Of a stretch of DNA of 64,000 nt, positions 20,483 through 32,700 are shown piece by piece. The notes beneath the pieces are model-generated. The model was not told the origin of the DNA. It was given only the letters and a program-made list of their open reading frames with translations, and did no database searches. The DNA comes from Spirometra erinaceieuropaei (lineage: Eukaryota; Platyhelminthes; Cestoda; Diphyllobothriidea; Diphyllobothriidae), in assembly GCA_902702965.1 (NCBI GenBank), contig CACRXP010000653.1, positions 137,515-201,514 of the forward strand, read 5' to 3'. The translations under genes and the position numbers were made by a program. Numbering within the stretch: the first letter of the stretch is position 1; each line of letters starts with the position of its first letter.

Positions 20483-20699
20483 GTCACAGATAAGGGTAAT
20501 GGTGACACAAGGAGTGCAGTATTGATAGCACGTTGCTGCCGCGGGACCATCTGTGTGCTGTAATAAACAGCTCTCGCAATCACTTCGGGGGTCGTAATTG
20601 ATGTGATGGTGGCCTGTCAGTTCGCATCCGAGTCGTTAGTGGCCGTGATTTCGTCATCCGCGTTGGATGCTGGTGCGACGATTGCTCGGCAAACTGGCT

Positions 20700-21010
20700 C
20701 ACTGTTACTGGGATAATTGCTCGTTCGCGCCCTCCCCATTTGACTGATTCCCCAGCCCAGGGAAAATCTCAGCAGTCATTGCGGTCATTGCGCTTGCTGC
20801 TAGATTGCGGACCTCGGAACCATGACTCAAGCAGCTCGCGGCTCACGCGGCTGTCACCCCTTGCGAGGATTTCGGCCTTTTGAAACTTGAAAATATGGCC
20901 GGATCCCGTCGAATGAGCCGCCACCTGAGAACTAGCGTCTCCCCGCCTCACTGCTGCTGCGTGCTCGGCAATTTGTGTCCGGTGTAATCTCCCAGTTTCT
21001 CCGAAGTATT
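20700..21010 (-). pseudogene. PLE GIY-YIG remnant
   Basis: The minus strand, with one shift, reads KYFGETGRLHRTQIAEHAAA, VRRGDASSQVAAHSTGSGHI and FKFQKAEILARGDSRVSREL, then LESWF. This covers the Y-x-G-x-T-G-R core, the EH helix and the RELLESWF C-terminus. A hammerhead-like motif follows about 220 bp downstream (20482-20441), the order expected for a PLE 3' end. Confidence 0.8.
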
Positions 21011-21880
21011 TGCTCTGTCCACAACTGCACTAGATCCGGTAAAGGACTCCAGACGTTTCCTGCCGTGGCTGTGGGTCTTTCGGCTTCGTGACTTGGCGCC
21101 TGATGGTTGCTTCCGACCTAGCCATTACAGTCGGGATGCTCCTCTCTTACATGTTTTGATTGGTCCTCACCGCACGATCGTCTTCGATTCGTCCAGCCGT
21201 TGTTCTCGGACTAAATTACCTGGGCGCGCTTCGTCCCGCACGCACGCTGAAATAGAGGACACTGTCGTCCTGATAATGCTGATGTGACCTCTGAAATTCT
21301 TGATATGTCTCAAACTGTAGGGCGAATTTCGGAATTTTGCACTTCCTGGGACCAAAACTTCGTGTTAGACATTGCAACTTTACATGAAAGCTTGGCAAAA
21401 AAACTCTTGATATGCCTTCAGGTATACCTGAAGTTTTATCTAGGCGCAGTTGCCTAGCCGACTAAGTGGGACAATGCCTTGAGTCAAGTTATACGCAATA
21501 GTATGCTGAATTTCGATTGCGTACCTTTCGACTGTGGGTTAGGTTAAACGTTAAGAATTAAGCTTACAGTTAGGGCTACCGATAGGATTTTGGGTTTGGG
21601 GTTATGGTCGGCTGTAGTTAGGGTATGTATTAGGACTTGAAAAATGCAAAAGTAATGGAATGAGGAGTCTACGTTTCTAAGGATGTGGCTCTGCGGTAAA
21701 TATGAATATAAATTTCATGAATATAAAATATAAGTAAATAAATATACTGTCTTCGAACAGTTTTCTACCCTGACGTATGTTCAGCCATTCTGGGGAGGAT
21801 AAATCGTTCTTGCTTGCTCTGTGCTGAGTTCACTGATGGCCCTTGCAGGTAGTAGAACAGCGGAAGGAAAGATATTATGG
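21011..21880. other. No gene recognised; weak TTAGGG-like patch
   Basis: Scattered GTTAGG and TTAGGG words occur at 21535-21640 without regular spacing. No coding family was recognised. Confidence 0.4.
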
Positions 21881-21884
21881 GCCG

Positions 21885-21990
21885 AGCTGGCCATTTCAGG
21901 CATATTAGCCATCATCAGTCAGCCCTACCTAGGCAAGGGTTTACGGCACGCAAGCTAGGGACCCGCGTTCTTTGGGGGGGGGCTGGCAGA
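21885..21990 (-). repeat. SINE fragment
   Basis: GGCCATTTCAGGCATATTAG then CCATCATCAGTCAGCCCTACC parallels 39025-39070 in the tRNA-derived SINE (CTATTTCTGGCTTATTAGCC, GTCGTCAGTCAGTCCTACCC). A G7 run follows at 21974. Confidence 0.5.
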
Positions 21991-22029
21991 TGAGAGCTAA
22001 AAACTGGTAGCAGCCCGGAATCTCCTGTT

Positions 22030-22400
22030 TTTGTCAGCATTCTCCTTCGGGTTCATAATTATTCGGGACTTGGAAACTTTCAAGTCAAAAGGCACTCTTT
22101 CTTCGGGTAAAAAGTTGAAGGAGAAGTAATTTACTACCAAGTAAGTACATTGGGATATCTATGTGAAGTTGCCCTGTAAAATTTATTTGAAGTTACAAGA
22201 ATATCGAAAATCAACGCAAAAATTAATATTACCTAGTTAGTCGTTTTTCTTAAGGGTGGTTTTGGCAGGTGGTCAGAAAGAAGCGCATCCAAAGCCGGCA
22301 TCCTGATGTGACTAAAGTATATTGGAATTCTTCTGAAGGATAATCAATATTGTCACTATAACTAAGTAGTCATTTCAGATCTAAAACACATTTCCTGTGT
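22030..22400. repeat. Diverged foldback-family fragment FB5
   Basis: Shares TACCTAGTTAGTCGTTTTTC, AAAGCCGGCATCCTGATG and AAGTAGTCATTTCAGATC..AAACACATTTC with the right arms of FB1 and FB3. No left end or target duplication could be found. Confidence 0.5.
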
Positions 22401-22804
22401 GAGTTCCATCGCAATTCCTGCAGGATATAAACAGAATAGTAAATTACTACGTTAGCTTAACAGACAACTTTTTCGTCTTCAAATTTCATGCATTCAGAAA
22501 AGAAGCGGTCGGGTGCTTGGAAAGCCAGAAATTGTTTGACTTGTTCAGCATACTACCCTCTGCTTTATCAATGTTGTTCAGAAAGGAGTTCAAGGCGATC
22601 TTTTTGTAACACTTTTCGTGGCCAGCATAGAGAGATAACTGGATCTGTTTGAAATAAATCGAAAATCCGAAAGCTTCTATACAGTGAAAATGTGTTTTGT
22701 TTCCTGTTATTCAAGTGTCATGAAAGCTTTCCGAACTGAATTTATCCCTCCTTATGAACTGATTTTGTGATATAATTTTATCCATTCCATCTGGGAAGTG
22801 TCAG

Positions 22805-23525
22805 TTAATTATTGCTTTTTAATTTCCTTCGAAATTAACTGCGAACTTGGATTATATCAGTTTATATTAAGGTCTGTAGGTGCAGACCGAGAACTTTATG
22901 TATGAATATTTGGGCCAAAACCCATCAGCCACAGAGAGTAACCGCGTAATATTCATTAACTGCCGACAGGTAGCTAGTAATATACTCTAGGGTAAGGTGA
23001 TACCATGTTAAGTGCACAGGTACTACCCAAAAAACCCATAAACGCGTGTTTCGCCGATATTCTGCCGCTGCATGGCGCAGCTGCGAGGGGTTCGGCTCAT
23101 CAGTGGACCTCCCAGCATTCCCCGGCGAAACACGTGTCTAGACTTTTAGCTGATACCTGCGCTACTAGTATGGTAACTTGTAACGCCAAAATATACTACT
23201 AGCTGCCTGTCTGTAGTTGATGAGTGTTATGTGGTTGTCCTGCTGTGACTGATGGATATCGGTCCAAATATTCATCCATCAAATTTCGGTCTACGTCAAT
23301 AGACTTTAGTATAAACTGATCTACTCTAAGTTCGCTGTTAATTTCTCAGAAAATTAAAAGGCAACAATTTTTTAAAATGGAGTATCTACCAGAAAGCATA
23401 CGAGGAATGTAGAGGGGCCCGTTGATGAGCCGAACGCCTTACAGCTGCTCCATGTATCGGCGGAACACGCGTATATGGGCTTTCGGCTAGTACCTTTGCT
23501 CTTAGTACGGTAACACCTTACCCTA
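22805..23525. repeat. Two interleaved inverted repeats
   Basis: The first pair is 22812-22935 with 23242-23373 (words ATATCAGTTTATATTAA and TTTAGTATAAACTGAT; GGGCCAAAACCCATC and GATATCGGTCCAAATATTC). The second pair is about 22988-23110 with 23410-23525 (GGGTAAGGTGATACC and GGTAACACCTTACCCT). The right arm of the first lies inside the loop of the second, so both hairpins cannot form fully at once. No open frame of interest. Confidence 0.65.
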
Positions 23526-24095
23526 AAATTAAAAGAATAGTTTGAAATGCTTTGGCTGTGCTGCTACTATGGCATCTTGTAATATCGAAATATCAAATAA
23601 GTTATATTAGCTTTTAGACAGTGCCTGTGCTGTCAGCATGGCAAATCATGCAACATAAGTCACAAATCCATTTTCAGTAATTATTTTCGTCCACCGTCTG
23701 CAATGGGGTCCGATCAGAAGCCAGCATACTTCAATTTGCTCTGTTTCTGCTTTTATCTCCGACGGTGGGCTCCTTTATAGGTTCGTAACTACAGAAAATA
23801 AGCAAAGTCTACTGGTGCTCGGTCAGCCTTCTTCCTTTTCACACACTTCAGCCGATGTTTCATGCTTTCGGTCACCAACAGTAAATAACCTCCCCAACCC
23901 TCCTTATTAGAGTACATCCACCAAAATTCATAAGTTTCTGCCCACACTGCAGTTGAGGTATGCTCATAAAAACTAAAAGCTTAGAGTTTTTGATAAGTTC
24001 GTGTAAATAACCCCCCCCCCCATGTTAAAGTACATCCACCAAATATTATCTTTACTTCATGAGTTTCTGCACACACACTGCAGTTGAGAGGAGCC
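23526..24095 (+). repeat. Imperfect tandem repeat, period about 120 bp
   Basis: GTAAATAACC...GTACATCCACCAAA...GTTTCTGC.CACACTGCAGTTGAG occurs at about 23881-23957 and again at 24003-24089, the second with a C13 run. The stretch before it (23526-23880) shows nothing recognisable. Confidence 0.6.
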
Positions 24096-24119
24096 CAATG
24101 GATCAGTGGAATGGGGTGG

Positions 24120-24161
24120 CTGACGTTTCGCAGAGCTCGACCGGCTCTCCATTATCAAAGC
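24120..24161 (-). ncRNA. Hammerhead-like motif, 3' of a PLE remnant
   Basis: The minus strand reads TTGATAATG, a hairpin GAGAGC/GCTCT, then GCGAAACGTCAG. The GAAACGTC side is intact while the CTGATGA side is damaged. It lies about 330 bp downstream of the endonuclease remnant at 24485-24990. Confidence 0.45.
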
Positions 24162-24449
24162 GTTTTGTGCAAAAAAATCAATCTGAATTTTGAACGAACG
24201 ATCGAATTAGTTGGTTTTGGGCCGATCGATTTTTCTTCGTCCGCTACCTTGGCCTTCTGGCCGTTGTCTGTGAATTTAGGCGGCCTCCTGTATTGCGCGT
24301 CGTCACCTCAATTGGGTTGGGTTGCACCTGTGCCCCCTTATTAGGTGAATTAGCTGACGGATCGTGTTTGCTCGGTATTTTTAAGCTCCGTGTGACCGTC
24401 TTGTCCTGGTCATTGTGCATGTATTGGCCGCAGGAAGGTCTAGATGCCT

Positions 24450-24990
24450 GTTGATGGAGTTCGTATCTGAGTACTAAGCCTCAAGTGTTGGACGTTCTGT
24501 CTCTGAGGTGCCCCGGCTTAAGACGGCTGCTCCTTGAAAGTCAAAACTGTGGTCAGTTTCTCCGATGTGAGTTGCAAGCTGTGAGTTCGGGTCTAGTCTC
24601 TGAGTTGCTAGTTTGTGCTCATGTAGGCGGGTCTACAATTTCCGTCTGGTTCCCTCAACGCAGTTGCAGTCTCCATCGTTACAACATATGTGGTAGACAA
24701 CTGCAGAGGTTTCAGTGGGTGGCAGTGTGTCTTTTGCTTGCATCAAACGGCGACAGATTTTTGCTAGGGGTCGGTGGGCAATGCCTAATTCGGCGAGTGG
24801 TAACAGTCTTGAAACTACTCCGGAGACTCCTTTAATGTAAGAAATAACCCTCCAGACTTCCGGTTTGTTCTTCTTGTGGCCGTCGTCTGATAACTCGGCG
24901 CCTGCTTTGCTTGATAAAATAATGTGGGTATCCATTGGCCCGAAAGAGGTCGTGAAGGTATTGTCGTTCAGAGTAGCGTTGCCCACCTGT
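24450..24990 (-). pseudogene. PLE linker and GIY-YIG remnant
   Basis: The minus strand reads RRLMQAKDTLPPTETSAVVY, HICCNDGDCNCVEGTRRKL, a stop, then TRLHEHKLATQRLDPNSQLA and THIGETDHSFDFQGAAVL. The YTGQT core is changed to CVEGT, so the nuclease is dead. The upstream linker is only partly readable. Confidence 0.7.
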
Positions 24991-25924
24991 TGTAAATGCG
25001 GTTATTTTTTCATCTTATAGTTTCATAAATTTCGAGTCAATTTTCTGGCATACCTGCAAATTAACGATTAAACTTCTCATGAATTTTAACTGCTCATTTT
25101 AATAATGACGATCCGAGGACGTAATTAGTTTCAAAATACCTTTTCGTAACTAAGGCAAACTCCGGTGATTTACTGTCATCCAGAACGTTGCATTCAACAC
25201 ATGTCGCGATCATCATAACTTGTATTTTTTGTTTTTTTTCATATTCCAATAGCAGGACAGCAGCGTATTGTGGCTGTCATACAAGCAAAAACATTCCCAA
25301 AAAATCTCAGAGCGAATTAATAAATGAATGTTGTGATCAGGTTGTGACTATACAATGAGGGTGGTTTCAATGAACACCCTCTTATTTGCTTCCAAAAAGT
25401 AACGAGCAAGCACTGCGATTGGTAGAAAAACTCTTAATAAAGAAATCCAATTCGAAATACTCGAAAACGAACTTCCTAGAAGGTGTAAAGTTAATGCGAA
25501 AAGCGATGTTTTAAATCCGAAAACTGCAGGCCGTGAGACAAGGGAGGGTGTGAGCGTAACTGGACAATCGTGCTTATGAGAGCATGCGCGGAATCAAGCG
25601 TTCATCGTCAAAAAAAATAATAAAATAAACCAGGCGGCTTTTGTGCCCGAAAAAAAACACCAGCAAGGTGGCGAGACAGAGGAACACGCCGAGAGCGTCA
25701 ACAGTCCACATAGAGATGAAATGAGTATGGACGCTTAATGTCGCAAAGGTAATTGTACAGGGGACAAAATCAGCAGGTTTAGTGACTGAATAACAAGATA
25801 GTGAGTTGTTAAATTAAATGGGAATTCCCAGTTGGACAAGTAAAACATGTTCGATTACCCCTAAAATTGCAGGAAGACCCTTCTCAAACTTCAAACATTC
25901 ATTGTTCAGAAATAAGGCTAGCAA
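24991..25924. other. No gene recognised
   Basis: AT-rich, with a poly-T stretch near 25225-25240 and A runs near 25608-25660. No coding similarity or shared repeat was seen. Confidence 0.5.
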
Positions 25925-26190
25925 CGACATTTCGACCGTCTTTGCTGACTGTGTTAACCGTGGGCTCCAGAGCGGAATGAGAGCAGGCACGATGACTTGT
26001 GTGTGAATTAGTCTGTCGTGGGGGCAGCTTTGCACAGCATCTGCCGCACTCTCTCCTCCTCCGCCACCTAGACCCGGTGTCAAGACAGAATCAAGAAGAC
26101 CGGATGCGGGGGAGACACAGGTAGTTGGCTTGGGCGGAGCCGCCCCTGGGCGTACAACCAAACCCTCTGGCCCACAACAATAAAAGAAAC
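25925..26190 (+). repeat. Dispersed repeat R, copy 3
   Basis: GCAGCTTTGCACAGCATCTG, CGCACTCTCTCCTCCTCCGC and ACCGGATGCGGGGGAGACAC match copies at 775 and 18860. The rest to about 26930 holds nothing recognised. Confidence 0.6.
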
Positions 26191-26934
26191 GGGTCAAAAA
26201 GAGGAGGATAGCATGAACCGCTGGGAAATTATGTACACGGCCCGTATACTTGGCGGGAGCGCAAACGCATTCACTGGCAGGGAACCAGTTGCCAGAGAAC
26301 TGCCAGCGCGCACCATGGTTTTCTGAATCATGGCATATCAGATAAATAAATAAATAATTTTTATTTAATGCCAGTTTACAGGCATTGTCAAGGGAAGCGA
26401 TTAAACACAAATCCGACCAGCAGTGAAAAAAAAACTCCTGAAAAATACAAATATAGTTGATGGTGGTTTTTATGGTTTGGAGGGCTCAGGAGAAAAAACT
26501 GCTGGCGGTATACATTCGACCGTCAAGAAGGGTAGGGGGAGGGGTTGCACGGTATCGGAGATTATCGGACGTCAATTCCTTTCATGAAGTTGGGGATAGT
26601 CAAAGTAGAGGCGTTGAGGAACAGCTGGTGAGACCGGCCATAGTGTTCAGAGACCACAAACGCCATCGCTACGGTACAGTCGATCAGAGTTTTCAGCACC
26701 CACAATTTGCGGGAGCTTTTCTGAATGCAAAAATCGATGCTCACAGCCCTTAAGGCCAAGAAGAGTGAGACGCAGCCCGGCAACTAGCCCGTGCCATCGC
26801 CCTTTAAAGGCCGAGTAACTTATCAGTTATCAACTGAGATGCACTACTTATATACACACATGCCTCACGTGCGTGAGAGTGCCAGACGTCACGTTAAGAA
26901 GGAGCCGTTGCAGCCTGACTCTTAGCCTATCAGT

Positions 26935-28458
26935 CTGCACTCACACCTGGACAGACTGCGTGGACTGAGATAGGGCAGAGTTGAGCCGGCAGCCTTCCAA
27001 TTCATGACGCTTGGCGCACCGTAATAGTCTCTGGCTCGAAGAACACATGCAGCAGAGGGACCACATGGAGAAGGAGCTGAGAGGCACACTTTCCACTTTC
27101 GTGACAGGTGTCATTTGAGTGTTGGCGTTGTGGGGCGATGAGTGTTGTTGATGTGTGTTGCAAGTGCTGCTGCTGGTGGGAGTAGATATGATGGCGTGAT
27201 ACAGTGAACAGTTGTTTTGACTTGGTGGCCCTCGAAAGAAATTCGAGGAGGGCAGTGTTGCCTGTTGGGTAACGGTTGGCGAATGGCCAATGTTTTGCCC
27301 GTATTGATGTTCAGTCCAAGGTTGGCGCAGTCGGCAGCGAAGGGGGCCCATGTTCAGTTGTATGTTTTCTTTGGCCGTGGGGTTGAGCGCGCAGTCGTCG
27401 GCAAAAAGCACGTCGTGGACAGTTGTCGTAGATAGTCGCGTGGCTGCCTTCATGCACCTGTTGTTTAGAAGATGCACGTCAGTTCTGCAGGCGGTGAGTG
27501 TCCCGGGGTGCACATCACCGCAGCCGTCCATCAGCATAGCAGAGAACATTAGGCTGAAGACTGCGGGAGACTATACGCAGCCCAGCTTCACTCCAGTGGT
27601 CACTGCGAACGCCTCGGCCATTGCATCTTTGTCCGAACCGCGCCCCGTCATCCGGCGGTGGAGCTGATGTAACATGTGCTTGAATTGTCCGGGACAGCCG
27701 AATTTTTGTAGGAATTTCCACAGACCCTCGCGATTCACCGAATCGAAGGTTTTCATCAAGTCCACGAACGTAGTGCAGAGGTGGGTTTGCGTCTCCTGGC
27801 ACTTCTGTTGTAGCTGGCGAGACGCAAACACCATGTCGGAGGTTTCCCGGTGTCATCAAAAGCCACATTGACTTTCCGGCAGAAGTCCTTGCTCGGAGTG
27901 TCCGTTGAGACGATCGAGGAGGATATGGTTATGTTCAGCAGCGAGGTAGTCCTGGGATTGTCGCAGAGTTACCGGTTGCCTTTGCGCTTGTAGGAGTGAA
28001 CCATGGCTGCGCCCTTAAAATCCTGAAGAACTTGCCCAGAGCGCCACCTCTCCAGAAGAAGCGTCGCCAGTTGGTCTATCAGGCGGTGGTCGCCATGCTT
28101 GTTAATTTCAGCTGGGATTGCATCGGAGTATGGTGCTTTTCCGCCGGAGAGTTTTTGTCAAGCACGGATGGTTTCTGAGTGGAAGGGTGGGCGATTCAGG
28201 TCGACGCTGATTTCCCCTTGGAGATTGCTGAGGGACGGTTGAGGACGCTTCTGAAGAGCTCGCCCCAACACTTCGGAGTCTGTAACTTCTCCGTCGGAAG
28301 CGTTGATTCATCAGATCTGAGAAGCAGCTAGTTCCTATGGTCGGGGAGCCGTAAATCGCCTTGATCGCAGCAAAGAAGTTACTTAATTCGTTTTGGTTGG
28401 CGGACCCCTGGATCTCATCGGCCTTGAGAACCATCCAGGCGTCCTCCATTTCTCGCAA
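26935..28458 (-). pseudogene. Non-LTR retrotransposon reverse transcriptase (element X), frameshifted
   Basis: Minus-strand frames give LQQKCQETQTHLCTTFVDLM then KTFDSVNREGLWKFLQKFGC (RT motif A with F-V-D), TGVKLGCV with a shift to FSAMLMDGCGDVHPG (motif B region), and TTVHDVLFADDCALN (motif C, FADD). Downstream the order is broken by frame changes (NINTGKTLAIRQP appears in a second frame), and the last 400 bp have no RT similarity. Motif residues are retained, so this is a moderately old insertion. The upstream part (28100-28458) is the RT N-terminus, readable only in pieces (DPPTEEVVxA-like not clear). Confidence 0.75.
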
Positions 28459-28910
28459 TCATTGTTTTGCAAGGCGGGGACAGTAGTAGTAGACCGCCGA
28501 GGTAGGCTCCGTGAAGCCTGTTTGTCTCAGCGAGTAGGCTGCTGATAGCTGCGTTGTTGACGTTGAACCAGTCCTGATGCCGGCCACGTGCGCGTCTGAA
28601 GACGCCAATGTCCCTTCCAGCCATTGGCTTTGCAGGCCGCCTTGGTCACCAGCACGTTTCTCCGACATAGCCTCCGGACGAGAAAATAGTCCAGCGGCCG
28701 CCAGCGCCGCAGTTGGGGGTGTATCCGGGGGGCCTTCTTCTCCATCGAAAGGCGGAAGCAGGTTTGGTCAGCAGGCGGTGTTCGGCGCGGGTTCGCAGAA
28801 GAAGGAGACCATTATTGTTGCAACTGCTGTACTATGGAAGCCCTGGGTCCAAAGAGTATTGTATACCGTTATAGGGGCTTCTGGGATAGGTTTTTGGCAG
28901 CATCTTTTAT
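28459..28910 (-). pseudogene. Non-LTR endonuclease fragment (element X, copy 2)
   Basis: Reads RIHPQLRRWRPLDYFLVRRL, NVLVTKAACKANGWKGHW and LQTRTWPASGLVQRQQRSYQ on the minus strand, in register with the RT at 26935-28458. The 3' 370 bp of this (28545-28910) match 14215-14600 inverted. Confidence 0.65.
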
Positions 28911-29708
28911 AGACACAGCAAATCAAGCGTTGTCATTTAAAAAGAGTCAATACAGCATCGAATTTACTAGGAAAACCATCGAGACAGATTTGACAAATGG
29001 GTGCCTAGATAGGATTTAAGCTATATTTGCTACCACAACGATAATCACTGAGTTACCAAAAGCACAATGGAATTCAAATGGTCCTACAAGAACTGGTAAA
29101 GGAAATATCCTACGTTCTGGTCGATGATGCCAACTATACTCGTATTACGAACGCATATTCCACCCAAATATAGGTATTCGCAGTAGGTTCCGCCGCTGTT
29201 ACTCAAGTTACGTCTAGTCAGCAGCCTAACAAGGTACAAAAGTGCTGGTCCACACACTGCAGCTCCATTAAACTTCCTACTTCTGTTATAGTAAAAGTTT
29301 CAAAACTGGCTTAAAGGTGGCGAAATCTTCCATCGAGTGTTTTTGCCGCCACATCGTGACTGTTTAGTGTATCTTTTACTACGTCTTCGCGCCTTTTTCT
29401 TCGCACACTTCTTATTCTTTCCCACTTTCCCTTCTTTTGCGGCGCCGTTGGCATATGCGCCGTACGCTGCTTCCCCGTCCTTTATCCTCACTTTGACATA
29501 TATTGGGTACTTTATTGCCTCACCTCGTTAGAATGCTCTCGGTTATCCTCAAGGATAGAGGTTCTAGCACTCCGACGTCGACAGTCGTGTCGGCGAACAG
29601 GCATCCCCAAAACTTTAATCCTTCGGATAAATAAGCAATCTAGTTACGGCGTGAACCTACACGGGACGGTTTCGAATTAGTGTGTGTGGAGTTTTGTGTT
29701 TTCACGTG
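28911..29708. other. Intergenic, 5' flank of RPF2
   Basis: No coding family was recognised. The two overlapping open frames at 29300-29531 on opposite strands are basic or hydrophobic low-complexity text and look like chance. Any RPF2 promoter must lie here; no TATA box could be singled out. Confidence 0.4.
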
Positions 29709-32700
29709 ATGTCATCTGGTGACTTGTCGAGGCAGTTACGGTAGCTCTGTGATCAGTCTCCCTATTTTTACTTCAGTAAACCAAAAACACATCGCGGTCG
29801 CAAGTTTCTTCAGCAGAGAGAACCACGCGTCTATGAAAATGACAAACAAACTTTGTTAATTAGAGGAGCCCACACCAGTCAGATTGTGCACGACTTTCTC
29901 ACTGATCTAGTTAGTGCGTCTGCATTAATTATTGCTTAGCTCCTTTTAAAGAAACCTCTGGTAAACAAGCTCAAGTGGAAAAACTCGGTCTTGCCGTTCG
30001 AGGATGCCTCTTTTATCGTGAGTCCAATTAAGCACTTAAGTTATTTTGTAGGAACGCATGTGCGAAAAATTCGATTCTTCTCTATTTGTCTTCGCTGCTC
30101 ACTCTAAGAAAAGACCCAACAACATAGTTATTGGTCGTCTGCATGACCATGAGATCTTGGATATGTACGAGCTTGGAATAGAGAACTATAAGTCAATGCG
30201 GTCATCGGTAATTTTCTAAAAGTCCATTGGCATCTTCCTAGGGTGTCAAATTTTCACTTGGCGCCAAACCCCTTCTCATATTTTCCGGGGATGCTTTCGA
30301 AGAAACGGAAGAAACTCGGCGTTTTAAATCCCTACTCATTGGTTCGTCGCATTTCGTGTGTCCTTACTTTTAGATCTCTTCCGAGGTCCCAAGGTTTCCC
30401 GGGTCAACTCCTCTGGAATCGAACATGTTATGCACTTCATAATGCCTTCTGATAATAAACTTCTTCTTCGGGTTAGTGGGGTCAGGTTACGACCGGTCTC
30501 CAAGGGATCAGAGAAGGACGAATCCTCCCCCCTCACTGAGACCTTCAGAGCCCCCTGGGGACCATATGTCCAGGTCGAACTACAGAATTCCGCTCCCGAA
30601 GTGGACTTTGTCTTGCGGCGACGCTTAATGCCCTCAGAGGTAAGGCCATATCACTTGCCAACGTTTTTTTCGGTACCCCTTGTTTGCGGGCCTCTTAGAC
30701 ATCAAAACGATCCATTACCAAGTAATTTGCAAGACCGTTTCTCTGTATCTTAAATTGTTTTTTTCTCCCACTTGTTGAAACTCACGCGGGATTTTGCTAA
30801 TTTACTTCCATGCACATTTGTAAATTAATTGTACTTTTCGATATTTGCGAGCCGTTAACTGCCGAGATTTTGCCATCCCCGACTCCTCTGAACATATCAT
30901 TTGGAATCCATCGGATAATTGAGGATCATCAACCAGCTGCACCCAGGATTCCTCTACCTTGTTTGCAACCCAAGGTTTTCAAAGAATTTCAGCGTTTATC
31001 AGAATTTCCTCTGGTACCTGTCATATCCTGATCGTGTCGAAGGGCTCAGCCCTCCCATCCGTACTCGGAGGAAACTGTATGCATATCTCATCGAAACTCA
31101 TAAGATACTTCATATATTTAATGGTGCGGGCGTATAGTAATTTTCCAGCTTACCGTGCTCCATGTCTGTGTGACCACCCCACCACCTGGGTCGCGTTTGC
31201 ACTCCATTGTAGGCAGGTGGCATCCACATGACGCGCAGCCATGAACCAAACTATTTCTTACCCCAGGTGTTAGTCGGGCCACTTTAACAATATACCGCTT
31301 ATCCAAAACTGACTATCTTCAAAAACTGGACTGAACTGTTATCATATTTGCGGATCCTAACCTTCGAGGAACTAGCTTATCATCATGTGAGGAAAAAGCG
31401 AGGCACTGACGTTTAACGCGCGTTTACCGATTCCTCCTCCCGAAGGAGATAGCCGAGGAGCACTTTTGAGAGAACACCTATGGGTGATTTACGGCCTTCT
31501 CCGGAGGCAAAGTAAGCATTTGAAAGCGCTTGCGGGTAGTGGCTGTTCACTGGTCTTGCAAATCTCTCCTTTTGAGTCGACCGGAATCGCTTCTCCACGA
31601 ACATTCCGAGATACTGTCTTGTTCTTCATACCTCAGCAGCGTAACACATTTTTAATGCACAAACCCTCAGGGCTTGGAATAAAGCCGACTGTTGTTCGGT
31701 GGGAAACCAACTCTACGTTTGATATGACTTGAATAGACGTGTTTTTGTCGATGGACAAAAAAAATCTTTTCGGTATCACAAGCTCGTGATAGTTGAGAAC
31801 CTGGTTAAGCTGTGGCCCACTGAACAGCGGTTCGCAGGACGATTTTTTGGGGGATAGTTTCCTTCAGTCCATGGATTAAAGGTTGAACGTCATAATATAC
31901 TCCCTCCGGCATAAAATTTTAAGACCTCAGGTTTGGAGGTACTATACGTGAGTGGCCCGAGACCATTTGTTCATGAAACCCGATGACCTGTTTGTTTGGT
32001 GGCTAACATTTGGAAAAATTCTTACTATTACTCGCCACCTACAGATCCACCGGGTAGTCCATAGTTCGGCTAAATGGTAAGCACTTTCTTGGGGGTTCCT
32101 GCTGTTCCAGTCAAGCTTGATGTTAAAGTCTGCCGTCATGGCCACTAGCAGGTCTGTTATACTGCTTGAAGGTACGGGTTCTGTGTACTGAATATGTATA
32201 AACAGGCTATATGGAAGAACTTTACGCCGGCAACACAGGCGCCTGTTAATGCGCATTGACCAGCCACACTACTGATTAGTATTACCTTTACTAACCATAT
32301 CATGTGCAATCACCGCATGGCCAAATCCCACGCCTTTGATCTAGTCTTCTTCGCCAAAGTCCATCCCAGTCGAATGCAAATGTACGGATGAGGTGAATCC
32401 ACCGCTTTGTTCGTTTAGGAAAGGTTCTCTCCCTCCCGTCTCGTTCGTTATTTAGGAACATGTTTGTCATTTGGCCTGTATGACTTTTCTGTCCTACAGA
32501 CGGGACCACGAGCAGGGAGCGTACTTCCTATGCCTTCCGTTAATTCACTGTGTTCGATTCAAGCGTCATTTCATATGACGCATCATCAAAAGACCACGTA
32601 ACCTTCGGTCAACTATGTGGGACTTTTTCTAACCCGTTCTCTTTAGTATACATGCAGCATTACGTAGCCGCAAATGCAATCTTGCCACTTCTTAGAATGT

